From Natronorubrum halalkaliphilum (GTDB lineage Archaea; Halobacteriota; Halobacteria; Halobacteriales; Natrialbaceae), in contig NZ_WUYX01000029.1 in NCBI RefSeq assembly GCF_009834785.1, positions 62,001-126,000 on the forward strand: DNA of 64,000 nucleotides, in the 5' to 3' direction. Under the pieces are notes generated by a model that worked only from the letters and a program-made list of their open reading frames with translations, ran no database searches and had not been told where the DNA came from. Every line of letters begins with the position of its first letter. Position 1 is the stretch's first letter. The translations under genes were made by a program, and so were the position numbers. Below, in pieces: positions 16,154 through 24,276 of the stretch.

Positions 16154-18609
16154 GACGACCCCTCCGTGAACTCGACGGTGGTGTCAGTGTCGTCGGGGTC
16201 AGTGTCCACGGCCATCGGTTTCTGGTCGTTCTCGATCCACCGTTCGAGCTGGTCGGCGTAGTGATCGGAAAAGTAATCCCCCGAGTTGCCGCCGGGGAGG
16301 ATCGCGGTCGCGTCCCCGCCGGGTTCGACGACCATCCGCCAACTCGAGCCGACGGCGCTCGCGACGCGGTAGTTGTTGACCGTCGCCCGCGAGCCGTCCA
16401 GCGGCCGTTCGTCATAGTCGAGAAACGGCGCCTCGACGCCGAAGGGGTGTTCGATCGGCCCGGTGGTGTTCCAGTCGCCGTAGACCGTCCAGCCCTCGTC
16501 GTCGATTTCGTCCAGAGCCTCCTCGAGGGCCGCAATCATCGTCTCGGCTCGTGACCGATCGGCGTAGAGGTCGCTCTCGTCACCGAGCGTCGCGATTGCC
16601 CAGTCGCCGGGGTAGTAAGAATCGTCGAGGTCGTTGTCCCCAAACTGTGGCTCGACGGTCAACCGACGGAACTGGTCCATCCATCGGGCGAAGACGAGCG
16701 CGCCCGCGCTCTCCCGAACCATCCGTCGATCCCAGTCGTCGAGAGTCCTGCCGGCCTCCTCGAGCCGATCGGACACGTCCCGATCGTCGAGCGTTTCGAG
16801 CAATTCAGGGACGAGTTGCTCCGCCCGCCCGTCGCGGGCGTCCCGCTGGAGGTCCCGGTGGAACTCGAGGTCGGTCAACTCCCCGCTCGCGACGGCCTTG
16901 TCCAACCGGTCGTAGATCCGGGCGCCGCGGTAGGGCGAGGCGTAGGCGACGCCGACGTAGTGTTCGGGATCGTCGACGACGCGCTGATTCGCCGTCGCGA
17001 GCACGTCGGGATCAATGGCGTGGGGTTTCTCCTCGAAGGGGACGAACCCGTCCCAGGAGGATTCTCCGAAGGGCGTAAAGCCCTCCCACTCGCCTTCGCC
17101 CGCGGAGCCGTCGAAGATTTGGTTGCCGGCTACGGCGTCCCCGTCGATCGTCCGAACGGGAAGCTTCCCCGTCGCGTAGTACAGCGTTCGCCCGTCGGCG
17201 TCCGCGTAGACGAGGTTCTGTGTCGGCAGATCGAACTTCCGGGTTGCGGAGAGCAGCGCCTCGAGGCCGTCGCTCCGGCCGAACTCGTAGATCGCTTCCG
17301 TCGTCCGGGTGGCGGTGTGGCCGGTCCAGGCGACGCCGACTGTCTGCTCCTCGCGCTCGAGCACCGGGCCGTGGACCGTCTTCCGAAGCGTGATCGTCCG
17401 GTTCTCGCCGTTCGCGACGGCGAGTTCGCGTTCCTCGGTCTCGAACTCGCGCCACTCGCCGTCGTAGCGGTAGCGCTCGCCGTCGTCGTCGATATCGTAC
17501 CGATAGCAGTCGAGGACGTCGGCGCCGACGTTGGTAAAGGACCACGTCCCGGACTCGTTGGCCCCGGCAATGACGAACGGGACGCCCGGGAACGTCGCTC
17601 CCCGAACCGACGTCTCGGGCGTCTCGACGCGCTGTTCGTACCACAGCGGCGGCGTCATCAGCGTGAGGTGGGGATCGTACGCGACGATCGGCCGTCCGCT
17701 GTCGGTGTGCTCGCCCGAGACGACCCAGCTGTTCGAGCCGACGCCGGTCGGCGATTCGAACCGGGAGAGCCAGCCGGTCAGTTCCCGACCGACCGAGCCA
17801 GTGCTGTCGACGGAGCCTGCCGTCTCGTCGGTTGCTTCGTTCCCGTCGCTCGAGTCGTCGTCGTTTTCGCCCTCGAGACGATCCGCATCCACTTCGTCCC
17901 GGAGGATCGGCACGTCGTGGTCCATTCGTTCGGGATACAGCGCCCCAGCGAGGTCGTCACCGAGCCGATCGGCGACCAGCGCCCGGCGGAGTTCGCCGAA
18001 GTTCCCCGTCAGATCCCAGGATATCTGCTTCTCCATCAGCATCGAATCGACCGGCGTCCACTCGCGGGGTTCGAACCCGAGCAGTTCGAACTCAAGGGGG
18101 AGCGGTTCGCGTTCGATCGCGGCATTGACGCCGTCGGCGTAGGCCTCGACGAGCGGCCCAGCGGGGGTCTCGGCGGCCAGTTCCCAGGTCGCCTCGGCCG
18201 CGCCGACGAAGTCCATCCGCGCGTGGAACTCGTCGTCCTCGAGGGTGGCCTCGCCGACGATTTCGGAGAGTTGCCCGCGCATCACCCGCCGCTGGAGATC
18301 CAGTTGAAACAGCCGATCGAACGCCTGCGCGTAGCCGACGGCGAAGTACGCGGCCCGTTCGTCTTCGGCTTCGACGTGGGGGACGCCGTCGTCGTCGACC
18401 CGCAGGGTCGCCTCGCCGTACGGACTCTCGACTGACTCCGGGCGGGTCCGGTCGGCTGCGTTCCAGGCCCGCCCCGATAGCGGTGCGAACTGCTCGAGGA
18501 GTTCGCGGGCGCCGGAAAGCGTCAGGCCGCCGATGCCTGCGGCGAGCGCGCCGGCGAGCACGCCGCGGCGTGTGGTGTCTGCTGGCACTACCCTACCGAT
18601 CCGGCGCAC
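16150..18609 (-). CDS. Penicillin acylase family (S45) amidohydrolase, Tat-exported
   Basis: An 819-residue Ntn-hydrolase precursor. A Tat-like signal (TTRRGVLAGALAAGIGG, residues 12-28) predicts export in folded form. The alpha chain carries RVDDDGVPHVEAEDERAAYFAVGYAQAFDRLFQ (read in parts). An acidic spacer follows at about 245-270. The beta chain should start at Ser292 in GSNSWVVSG, the autocatalytic nucleophile, with the usual AYDPHL and GATFPGVP after it. Substrates in this family range from beta-lactams to acyl-homoserine lactones; none can be chosen here. It overlaps the downstream membrane-protein gene by four bases. Confidence 0.93.
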   Translation of the reverse strand: MRRIGRVVPADTTRRGVLAGALAAGIGGLTLSGARELLEQFAPLSGRAWNAADRTRPESVESPYGEATLRVDDDGVPHVEAEDERAAYFAVGYAQAFDRLFQLDLQRRVMRGQLSEIVGEATLEDDEFHARMDFVGAAEATWELAAETPAGPLVEAYADGVNAAIEREPLPLEFELLGFEPREWTPVDSMLMEKQISWDLTGNFGELRRALVADRLGDDLAGALYPERMDHDVPILRDEVDADRLEGENDDDSSDGNEATDETAGSVDSTGSVGRELTGWLSRFESPTGVGSNSWVVSGEHTDSGRPIVAYDPHLTLMTPPLWYEQRVETPETSVRGATFPGVPFVIAGANESGTWSFTNVGADVLDCYRYDIDDDGERYRYDGEWREFETEERELAVANGENRTITLRKTVHGPVLEREEQTVGVAWTGHTATRTTEAIYEFGRSDGLEALLSATRKFDLPTQNLVYADADGRTLYYATGKLPVRTIDGDAVAGNQIFDGSAGEGEWEGFTPFGESSWDGFVPFEEKPHAIDPDVLATANQRVVDDPEHYVGVAYASPYRGARIYDRLDKAVASGELTDLEFHRDLQRDARDGRAEQLVPELLETLDDRDVSDRLEEAGRTLDDWDRRMVRESAGALVFARWMDQFRRLTVEPQFGDNDLDDSYYPGDWAIATLGDESDLYADRSRAETMIAALEEALDEIDDEGWTVYGDWNTTGPIEHPFGVEAPFLDYDERPLDGSRATVNNYRVASAVGSSWRMVVEPGGDATAILPGGNSGDYFSDHYADQLERWIENDQKPMAVDTDPDDTDTTVEFTEGSS

Positions 18610-18747
18610 GTGTCTTAGTTGTCACGCCCGCGAACGGTCGCGGCCGGTCCGGTCAGGTGGGCCGAGACTCGGCCGTGTACGGCGCTCTCGAGGGGCCGAC
18701 TCGGGCCGTTGCAAACCTCCATGGGCGATGCCGGCGTAGTACCCCGT

Positions 18748-19182
18748 ATGACTCGCCTCCAGACGACGCGAACGCCGGAGGGCCGCCGACTCGAAGCCTC
18801 GCACGTGCTCGACGTCCCCGCGGCCGACGCCTGGGACCTGCTGGTCGACACCACCCGCTGGCCGGAGTGGTCGCCGATCGTCGTCGGCGTCGAGTCCACG
18901 GATCGGCGGATTCGGGCGGGGACGACCGGACGGATACGGATTCCGGGAGCGTGGCTGTCGTTTCGAGTCACCGGCTATCAGCCCGCGGACAGACGCTGGC
19001 GGTGGCGGATCACTGGACTCCCGGGCGCCGGCCACCGCGTCGACGATCTCGGCGAGAGCCGCTGTCGGATCGCGTTCGAACTGCCGCTGACGGCGACCGG
19101 CTACGTCCCCGTCTGTCTGCGCGCCCTCGAGGGACTCGAGGCGGTGCTTCTCGAGGATCACGAGCGCGCGACGCCTGAGTGA
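18748..19182 (+). CDS. SRPBCC (START-like) family protein
   Basis: 144 residues with the helix-grip pattern of polyketide cyclase/START-like lipid-binding proteins: SHVLDVPAADAWDLLVDTTRWPEWSPIVVGVE at the start, alternating strands in the middle, and a final long helix (CLRALEGLEAVLLEDHE). It likely binds a hydrophobic ligand; the ligand is unknown. I take the ATG at 18748. The frame upstream to 18619 is basic and overlaps the promoter area of the divergent acylase gene. Confidence 0.85.
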   Translation: MTRLQTTRTPEGRRLEASHVLDVPAADAWDLLVDTTRWPEWSPIVVGVESTDRRIRAGTTGRIRIPGAWLSFRVTGYQPADRRWRWRITGLPGAGHRVDDLGESRCRIAFELPLTATGYVPVCLRALEGLEAVLLEDHERATPE

Positions 19183-19206
19183 CGGTGTCGCCGTCGCCGT
19201 CGCCGG

Positions 19207-19947
19207 CTACGGCGGTCGCTCGAGACCGAACCGATCGTCCGTCCGCGCGTACAGGCTCCCGGCCAGTCGGCCGATGGCGTCGACATCGTTGACGTCGACC
19301 TTGCCGTCGGTCGTTACGGAGTTCCGGAGATGGACGTAGCGAACGTCGCCGAGAACGAGCGTGGACCCGCCGACGTCGAGGAAGTCCCGAAGGGTGCATT
19401 CGAACGCGATTTTCGCGTCGGCGACTCGAGGGGCGTCGATCAGTTTCGAGTCGGCCCGCTCGATACCGGCGTGGTCGAACTCGCTTTCGTTGGCCGGGAG
19501 GGTCGCACTCGTTTCGTTCATCGCATCCGAGAGGCCGTCGGTGACGATGTTGACGACGAATTCGTCCGTTTCGCGGATGTTTCGCGGCGTGTCCTTCAAC
19601 CCGTCGGCGCCGTCGACGGGCGCGAAGAGGAGCACCGGCGGGTCGACCGACGCGACGGTGAAGAAGCTGTACGGCGCGAGGTTGTCGACGCCGTCCGCGT
19701 TCCGTGTGCTCACCCAGGCGATCGGCCGCGGCACGACTGCACTCGAGAGAATTCGGTAGAGCGACCCGTCGTGGGAATCGACGTCGATCTCGAGGAGTTC
19801 GTTCGTGTCGTTCGTATCGTTTGTGTCGGTGGTATCGTTCGTCTTACCCGTGTCACTCGTGTCGTTCGGGCCGTTCGCGTCGTTCGTCCCGCCAGTCTCG
19901 TTCGGTCCACCCTTCCCCTCCGTCGGTCCGGGTTCGTCGGTCGTCAT
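19207..19947 (-). CDS. Flavin reductase family protein (FMN-binding split barrel)
   Basis: 246 residues from the ATG at 19947. Residues about 50-246 match flavin reductase-like proteins: YRILSSAVVPRPIAWVST, NLAPYSFFTVASVDPPVLLFAPV, KDTPRNIRETDEFVVNIV and FECTLRDFLDVGGSTLVLGDV. These bind FMN and reduce flavin or a linked substrate. The first 45 residues are a low-complexity Asn/Asp/Thr/Gly-rich extension made of NDT-type triplets, which is odd for the family. It is divergent from a HxlR regulator, a common pairing for redox genes. Confidence 0.9.
   Translation of the reverse strand: MTTDEPGPTEGKGGPNETGGTNDANGPNDTSDTGKTNDTTDTNDTNDTNELLEIDVDSHDGSLYRILSSAVVPRPIAWVSTRNADGVDNLAPYSFFTVASVDPPVLLFAPVDGADGLKDTPRNIRETDEFVVNIVTDGLSDAMNETSATLPANESEFDHAGIERADSKLIDAPRVADAKIAFECTLRDFLDVGGSTLVLGDVRYVHLRNSVTTDGKVDVNDVDAIGRLAGSLYARTDDRFGLERPP
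19799..19890 (-). repeat. Degenerate tandem repeat coding an Asn-Asp-Thr tract
   Basis: On the minus strand, units close to ACGAACGAC (9 bases) repeat with drift over about 90 bases and encode runs such as TNDTTDTNDTNDTNE in the flavin reductase N-terminus. Being a multiple of three, length changes keep the frame. Confidence 0.7.
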
Positions 19948-20067
19948 CAAACGATCACCTCGAGTGCGAGCGGGAAAGCGACGCCGTTCGTGAGCCGGTA
20001 CAGTCCAGGGCCAGTCGTCGGTCGTGTCTTCGTCATGGGTCTCGTCGTCCGCGGTTCGCCGACGCAA

Positions 20068-20100
20068 CTAACGCCGTGTTAGCTGGTTCGGACCCGAACC
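20068..20100. promoter_or_regulatory. Two adjacent inverted repeats between HxlR and flavin reductase genes
   Basis: CTAAC at 20068-20072 mirrors GTTAG at 20078-20082, and GGTTCGG at 20085-20091 mirrors CCGAACC at 20094-20100 with a two-base centre. They lie 42-74 bases before the HxlR start, in the divergent promoter region, and are good candidates for the HxlR operator. Confidence 0.5.
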
Positions 20101-20141
20101 GCTAAAGTCGTTCGCGACGTAGTCGGGAGCAGACCCCGACG

Positions 20142-20486
20142 ATGTCATCTCCAGAGACGAAACCCCGCGAACAAAACGTCGGTGCCTGTCCCGTTATCGA
20201 GTCCTTAGAGCAGATCGGCTCCCAATGGCGGCTGGCGGTCCTCCACGAACTTCTCGAGGGCGAGCAGCGCTTTAACGAACTCAAACGCTCGACCGGTGCG
20301 AACGCGCGGACGCTCTCGCGCGTGCTCGACGACCTCGGCGACATGGGCTTCGTCGAACGGCGCCTCGAGGAAGACGCCCCGATCGCGACGTACTACAGCC
20401 TGACGGCCAAGGGCGAATCGCTCGAGCCGGTGTTCGACGAAATCGAGTGCTGGGCCGGCTCGTGGCTCGAGAGCTGTGACGCCTGA
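20142..20486 (+). CDS. HxlR-family winged-helix regulator
   Basis: 114 residues with the HxlR pattern: CPVIESLEQIGSQWRLAVLHELLEGEQRFNEL, TLSRVLDDLGDMGFVERR and a wing before YSLTAKGESLEPVFDEIECW. Cys16 just before the DNA-binding domain is at the position that senses quinones or electrophiles in some HxlR/HypR-type regulators. Its neighbour across a 194-base divergent promoter is a flavin reductase, so redox or electrophile control of that gene is a fair guess. A single-gene unit. Confidence 0.93.
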   Translation: MSSPETKPREQNVGACPVIESLEQIGSQWRLAVLHELLEGEQRFNELKRSTGANARTLSRVLDDLGDMGFVERRLEEDAPIATYYSLTAKGESLEPVFDEIECWAGSWLESCDA

Positions 20487-20666
20487 GAACGCTGCTACCG
20501 CCCCTTCCCTTTCGGAGGCCGCGACCGTCCTGCCCGCTGGGAGATACTGACAGCAAACGCGGACAACTCGAGCGACGCTGCCCGCCCCGCACGTCGCGCC
20601 GTTCGTGACGGACGACTCTCTCGAGTGTTCCCGTGCCGTCAAACCTATGCTAGTTCGTCCCGACCA

Positions 20667-21005
20667 CTACCGGTTCGGACGCGACGGACGGTGTGGCGGG
20701 CGAGCGGAGTAGATTGGCGCTTTCAGGAAGTAGTAGACCGCGACGCCGAGGAGAGCCAGTCCGAGTACCATCCCGAGCGACCCGAACGCGCCGCCGGCTA
20801 TGGAGCCCTGTACCAGCAGTATCAGTCCGAGCAGCCCCGGAAGCCGCGACAGTACCCGCCCTTTCAGGGTGAAAATATCGGATTGACAGTTCGGACACCG
20901 CTTTGCGTCCGGTTGAACGATCTCACGACACTCGCCGCAGCGGATTTCGCCGTTTTCGACTTTCGGACGAGCGCCGCCGATGAAGAAGTTCTTCAACAGT
21001 CCCAT
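20667..21005 (-). CDS. Zinc-ribbon membrane protein
   Basis: 112 residues. A zinc ribbon at about 22-41 (CGECREIVQPDAKRCPNC, two CxxC pairs) faces the cytoplasm, followed by one or two membrane segments (LPGLLGLILLVQGSIAGG and LGMVLGLALLGVAVYYFL) and a short basic tail. Such zinc-ribbon plus membrane proteins are common in haloarchaea, without known role. It stands alone between the HxlR gene and purL. Confidence 0.78.
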   Translation of the reverse strand: MGLLKNFFIGGARPKVENGEIRCGECREIVQPDAKRCPNCQSDIFTLKGRVLSRLPGLLGLILLVQGSIAGGAFGSLGMVLGLALLGVAVYYFLKAPIYSARPPHRPSRPNR

Positions 21006-21384
21006 GTCTGGCGATTCTATCGCAGTCGCTTAAATTTCGGCCAAAATACCTATCCGTCCTTCATTCTCTCGCAGATTTCGAGGTAAACACATCCACTACG
21101 GGCGGAAAATCAGCCATCCGCCCGGAGAAATCCGGCCGATCGATCGATAGATTATCCGCGATACCACGATACCGCGGTACCGACCTCTCTCCACCGATTT
21201 TACCCGCGCGTGCTCGAGCGCTTCCAGAGCGTGGTGTCCCCTGCCGCGGACCGTCTCAGCGTACTCGGCCCACCGTTCGCAGGCGGAACGTCCGCCCTCG
21301 AGGCCATCCGAGTCAGTACCCGTATCGATACACGAACGTGTACATAGAAACCCATTTACTACCCGACTTCCATCACCGACATGA
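21006..21384. other. Intergenic region before purL
   Basis: 379 bases. It holds the promoters of the zinc-ribbon gene (minus) and purL (plus). I see no RNA gene, repeat or small ORF with support; there are only short AT-rich runs near 21020-21080 and 21340-21360. Confidence 0.4.
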
Positions 21385-23577
21385 ATGAGTCTTGCCGATT
21401 CGGACCGCGAACTCGTCGTCGAGGAACTGGAGCGAGAGCCGACTCCAGCGGAGGCGGCGCTGTTCGAGAACCTCTGGAGCGAACACTGCGCGTACCGCTC
21501 CTCGAGACCGCTACTCTCGGCCTTCGACAGCGAGGGCGACCAGGTCGTCATCGGACCGGGTGACGACGCCGCAGTCGTCGCACTGCCCGGGAGCGAGGAC
21601 GACGAAGCGGACGAGGACGGAGACGATCGCACGTACATTACGATGGGGATCGAGAGCCACAACCACCCGTCCTACGTCGATCCCTTCGACGGAGCCGCGA
21701 CGGGCGTCGGCGGCATCGTCCGTGACACCCTGTCGATGGGGGCCTACCCGATCGCGCTCGCGGACTCGCTGTACTTCGGCGAGTTCGAGGACGAACACTC
21801 GAAGTACCTCTTCGAGGGCGTCGTCGAGGGAATCAGCCACTACGGCAACTGTATCGGCGTTCCTACGGTCGCCGGCAGCGTCGACTTCCATTCCGACTAC
21901 GAGGGCAACCCACTCGTGAACGTCGCCTGCGTCGGTCTGACCAACGAGGAGCGACTCGTCACCGCCGTCGCACAGGAACCCGGCAACAAACTCGTCCTCG
22001 TCGGCAACGGGACCGGCCGCGACGGACTGGGCGGCGCGAGCTTCGCCAGCGAGGATCTGGCCGAAGACGCCGAAACCGAGGACCGACCCGCGGTCCAGGT
22101 CGGCGACCCCTACGCCGAGAAGTTGCTGATCGAAGCCAACGAGCAACTCGTCGACGAGGGGCTGATCGAATCCGCCCGCGACCTCGGTGCCGCCGGCCTC
22201 GGCGGCGCCTCGAGCGAACTCGTCGCCAAAGGCGGTCTCGGTGCCCGGATCGAACTCGAGCGGGTTCACCAGCGCGAGCCGAACATGAACGCACTGGAGA
22301 TCCTCCTCGCCGAATCCCAGGAGCGGATGTGTTACGAAGTGACGCCGGACAACGTCGAGCGCGTGCGCGAAATCGCCGACCGATTCGACCTTGGCTGTTC
22401 GGTTATCGGCGAGGTCACCGACGGGAACTACACCTGCACTTTTAACGGTGAGACGGTCGTCGACGTCGACGCGTACTTCCTCGGCGAGGGCGCGCCGATG
22501 AACGACCTCCCGAGCGAGGAGCCCGAACAGCCCGAAACGGAGCTCCCGGAAACGTCCCTCGAGGACGCCTTCGACACGGTCGTCTCGAGTCCGAACACGG
22601 CGTCGAAGCGGTGGGTCTACCGCCAGTACGACCACGAGGTCGGCGTTCGGACGAGCGTCGGGCCGGGCGACGACGCCGCTATTATCGCGATCCGAGAAGC
22701 CGAACAGGGGCTCGCAATTTCGTCGGGTGCGGCACCGAACTGGACGACCGCCGCACCGTTCGAGGGGGCCCGTGCGGTCGCCCTCGAGAACGCGACGAAC
22801 ATCGCGGCCAAGGGCGCGACGCCGCTGGCCGCCGTCGACTGTCTCAACGGCGGCAACCCGGAGAAGCCGGACGTCTACGGCGGCTTCAAGGGGATCGTCG
22901 ACGGCCTCGCGGACATGTGTGAGTCGCTGTCCTCGCCGGTGGTCGGTGGCAACGTCTCGCTGTACAACGATTCCGTGACCGGTCCCATCCCGCCGACGCC
23001 GACGCTCGCGATGGTCGGAACCAAAGACGGCTACGACGCACCGCCGCTATCGCTCGAACCCGACACCGACACCACGGTTCTGTTAGTCGGCGACACCGGC
23101 CTCGAGAACGGTGATCTCCGACTCGGCGGCTCCGAGTACCTCGCTCGGACCGGCGGTAGCGACCGGTTCCCCGAACTGCCTGCGGATCCCGCCGCCGTCG
23201 TCGAGACGCTCGCCGAGGTCGCAAACGACGAGACGACGCTGGCGGTCCACGACGTCAGCCACGGCGGCCTCGCGGTTGCACTGGCCGAAATGGTTACCGA
23301 CGACGCCGGGCTCGAGGCGTCGATACCCGTCCCCGAATCCGGCAGTGAAACGGCCGCGGCGGCCGCGCTCTTCCACGAGCAACCGGGTCGAGCGCTGATC
23401 CAGACTGAGTCCCCCGAGGTCGTCAGCGACGCCTTCGAGGGCGTCACTCCGGTCGTCGAACTCGGCGCGGTGACTGACGACGGCACGCTCGGGATCGCGG
23501 TCGGCGACCGAACGCTCACGACCGACGCGGGCGAAATCCGGGATCGACGCGCGACGATCGAACGCGGGCTCGAGTAA
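21385..23577 (+). CDS. purL: Phosphoribosylformylglycinamidine synthase subunit PurL
   Basis: The 730-residue synthetase subunit of the fourth step of purine synthesis, which turns FGAR to FGAM using ATP and ammonia from PurQ. It has two AIR-synthase-like halves: the first with [26 protein letters not shown] and the catalytic HNH motif at residues 92-94 ([20 protein letters not shown]), the second starting near 400 ([39 protein letters not shown]). Length is right for the small archaeal/Bacillus form, which also needs PurS and PurQ; those are not in this window. ATG at 21385 is chosen over 21381, which is out of frame. Confidence 0.96.
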   Translation: MSLADSDRELVVEELEREPTPAEAALFENLWSEHCAYRSSRPLLSAFDSEGDQVVIGPGDDAAVVALPGSEDDEADEDGDDRTYITMGIESHNHPSYVDPFDGAATGVGGIVRDTLSMGAYPIALADSLYFGEFEDEHSKYLFEGVVEGISHYGNCIGVPTVAGSVDFHSDYEGNPLVNVACVGLTNEERLVTAVAQEPGNKLVLVGNGTGRDGLGGASFASEDLAEDAETEDRPAVQVGDPYAEKLLIEANEQLVDEGLIESARDLGAAGLGGASSELVAKGGLGARIELERVHQREPNMNALEILLAESQERMCYEVTPDNVERVREIADRFDLGCSVIGEVTDGNYTCTFNGETVVDVDAYFLGEGAPMNDLPSEEPEQPETELPETSLEDAFDTVVSSPNTASKRWVYRQYDHEVGVRTSVGPGDDAAIIAIREAEQGLAISSGAAPNWTTAAPFEGARAVALENATNIAAKGATPLAAVDCLNGGNPEKPDVYGGFKGIVDGLADMCESLSSPVVGGNVSLYNDSVTGPIPPTPTLAMVGTKDGYDAPPLSLEPDTDTTVLLVGDTGLENGDLRLGGSEYLARTGGSDRFPELPADPAAVVETLAEVANDETTLAVHDVSHGGLAVALAEMVTDDAGLEASIPVPESGSETAAAAALFHEQPGRALIQTESPEVVSDAFEGVTPVVELGAVTDDGTLGIAVGDRTLTTDAGEIRDRRATIERGLE

Positions 23578-23675
23578 GGGTATCAGCATCGGAAATTACT
23601 AATCGCCCGATATATTCATATATCCCCGGTACGACGTCTACGACGAACCGACAGCTTCGGGGGAGATACCGTTCG

Positions 23676-24269
23676 ATGGCCACTAATACACCGTCCGTTC
23701 TGATCGTCGAGGACGAGCCGGACCTCGCGACCCTGTACGCCACCTGGCTCGAAGACACGTACGACGTCGAGACGGCCTACGACGGTGAAGAAGCGCTCGA
23801 AGCGATCGACGAGACCGTCGATGTCGTCCTCCTCGATCGACGGATGCCCGTGCTGTCGGGCGACGAGATTCTTTCGACGATCCGCGAGGACGGCCTCGAG
23901 TGTCGCATCGCGATGGTCACCGCCGTCGAACCGGACTTCGATATCATCGAGCTCGGGTTCGACGATTACCTCGTCAAGCCGGTCTCGAAGGCCGAACTCC
24001 TGCAGATCGTCGACCAACTTCTGTTGCGCTCGAGCTACGACGAACAACTCCAGCGGTTCTTCGCTCTCTCCTCGAAAAACGCTCTCCTCAAAGCCGAGAA
24101 GAGCGATGCCGAACTCCGCTCGAGCGAGGAGTACGCCCAACTACAGGATCAGCTGGCGGTCCTTCGCGTTCAGGTCAACGAAACGATGGAGGAACTCCTC
24201 GAGCGGGACGGCTATAGACGGCTCTGTCAGGACATCAGTCGAGGGTCCGTCCGGCAGGATTCGGGGTGA
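23676..24269 (+). CDS. HalX-domain response regulator
   Basis: 197 residues. The receiver domain (1-115) is complete: acidic pocket EDE at 12-14, phospho-acceptor Asp54 in VVLLDRRMP, Thr82 and Lys101 in DDYLVKPVSK. The C-terminal part (about 120-185, SSYDEQLQRFFALSSKNALLKAEKS and on) is the HalX domain, a haloarchaeal helical output of unknown mechanism. It converges tail to tail with a sensor kinase gene, only seven bases apart, which suggests a functional pair, though that kinase lacks its phospho-accepting histidine. Confidence 0.93.
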   Translation: MATNTPSVLIVEDEPDLATLYATWLEDTYDVETAYDGEEALEAIDETVDVVLLDRRMPVLSGDEILSTIREDGLECRIAMVTAVEPDFDIIELGFDDYLVKPVSKAELLQIVDQLLLRSSYDEQLQRFFALSSKNALLKAEKSDAELRSSEEYAQLQDQLAVLRVQVNETMEELLERDGYRRLCQDISRGSVRQDSG

Positions 24270-24276
24270 GGTTTGG

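Noticed and set aside
16816-18435. A 539-codon open frame on the plus strand, antisense to the penicillin acylase gene
   Set aside because: It is a shadow of high-GC third codon positions; no domain, and the opposite strand carries a clear S45 hydrolase.
19799-19890. Repeats that could be read as a small CRISPR array
   Set aside because: Units are short, drifting, in frame and coding; there are no spacers of constant length and no cas genes.
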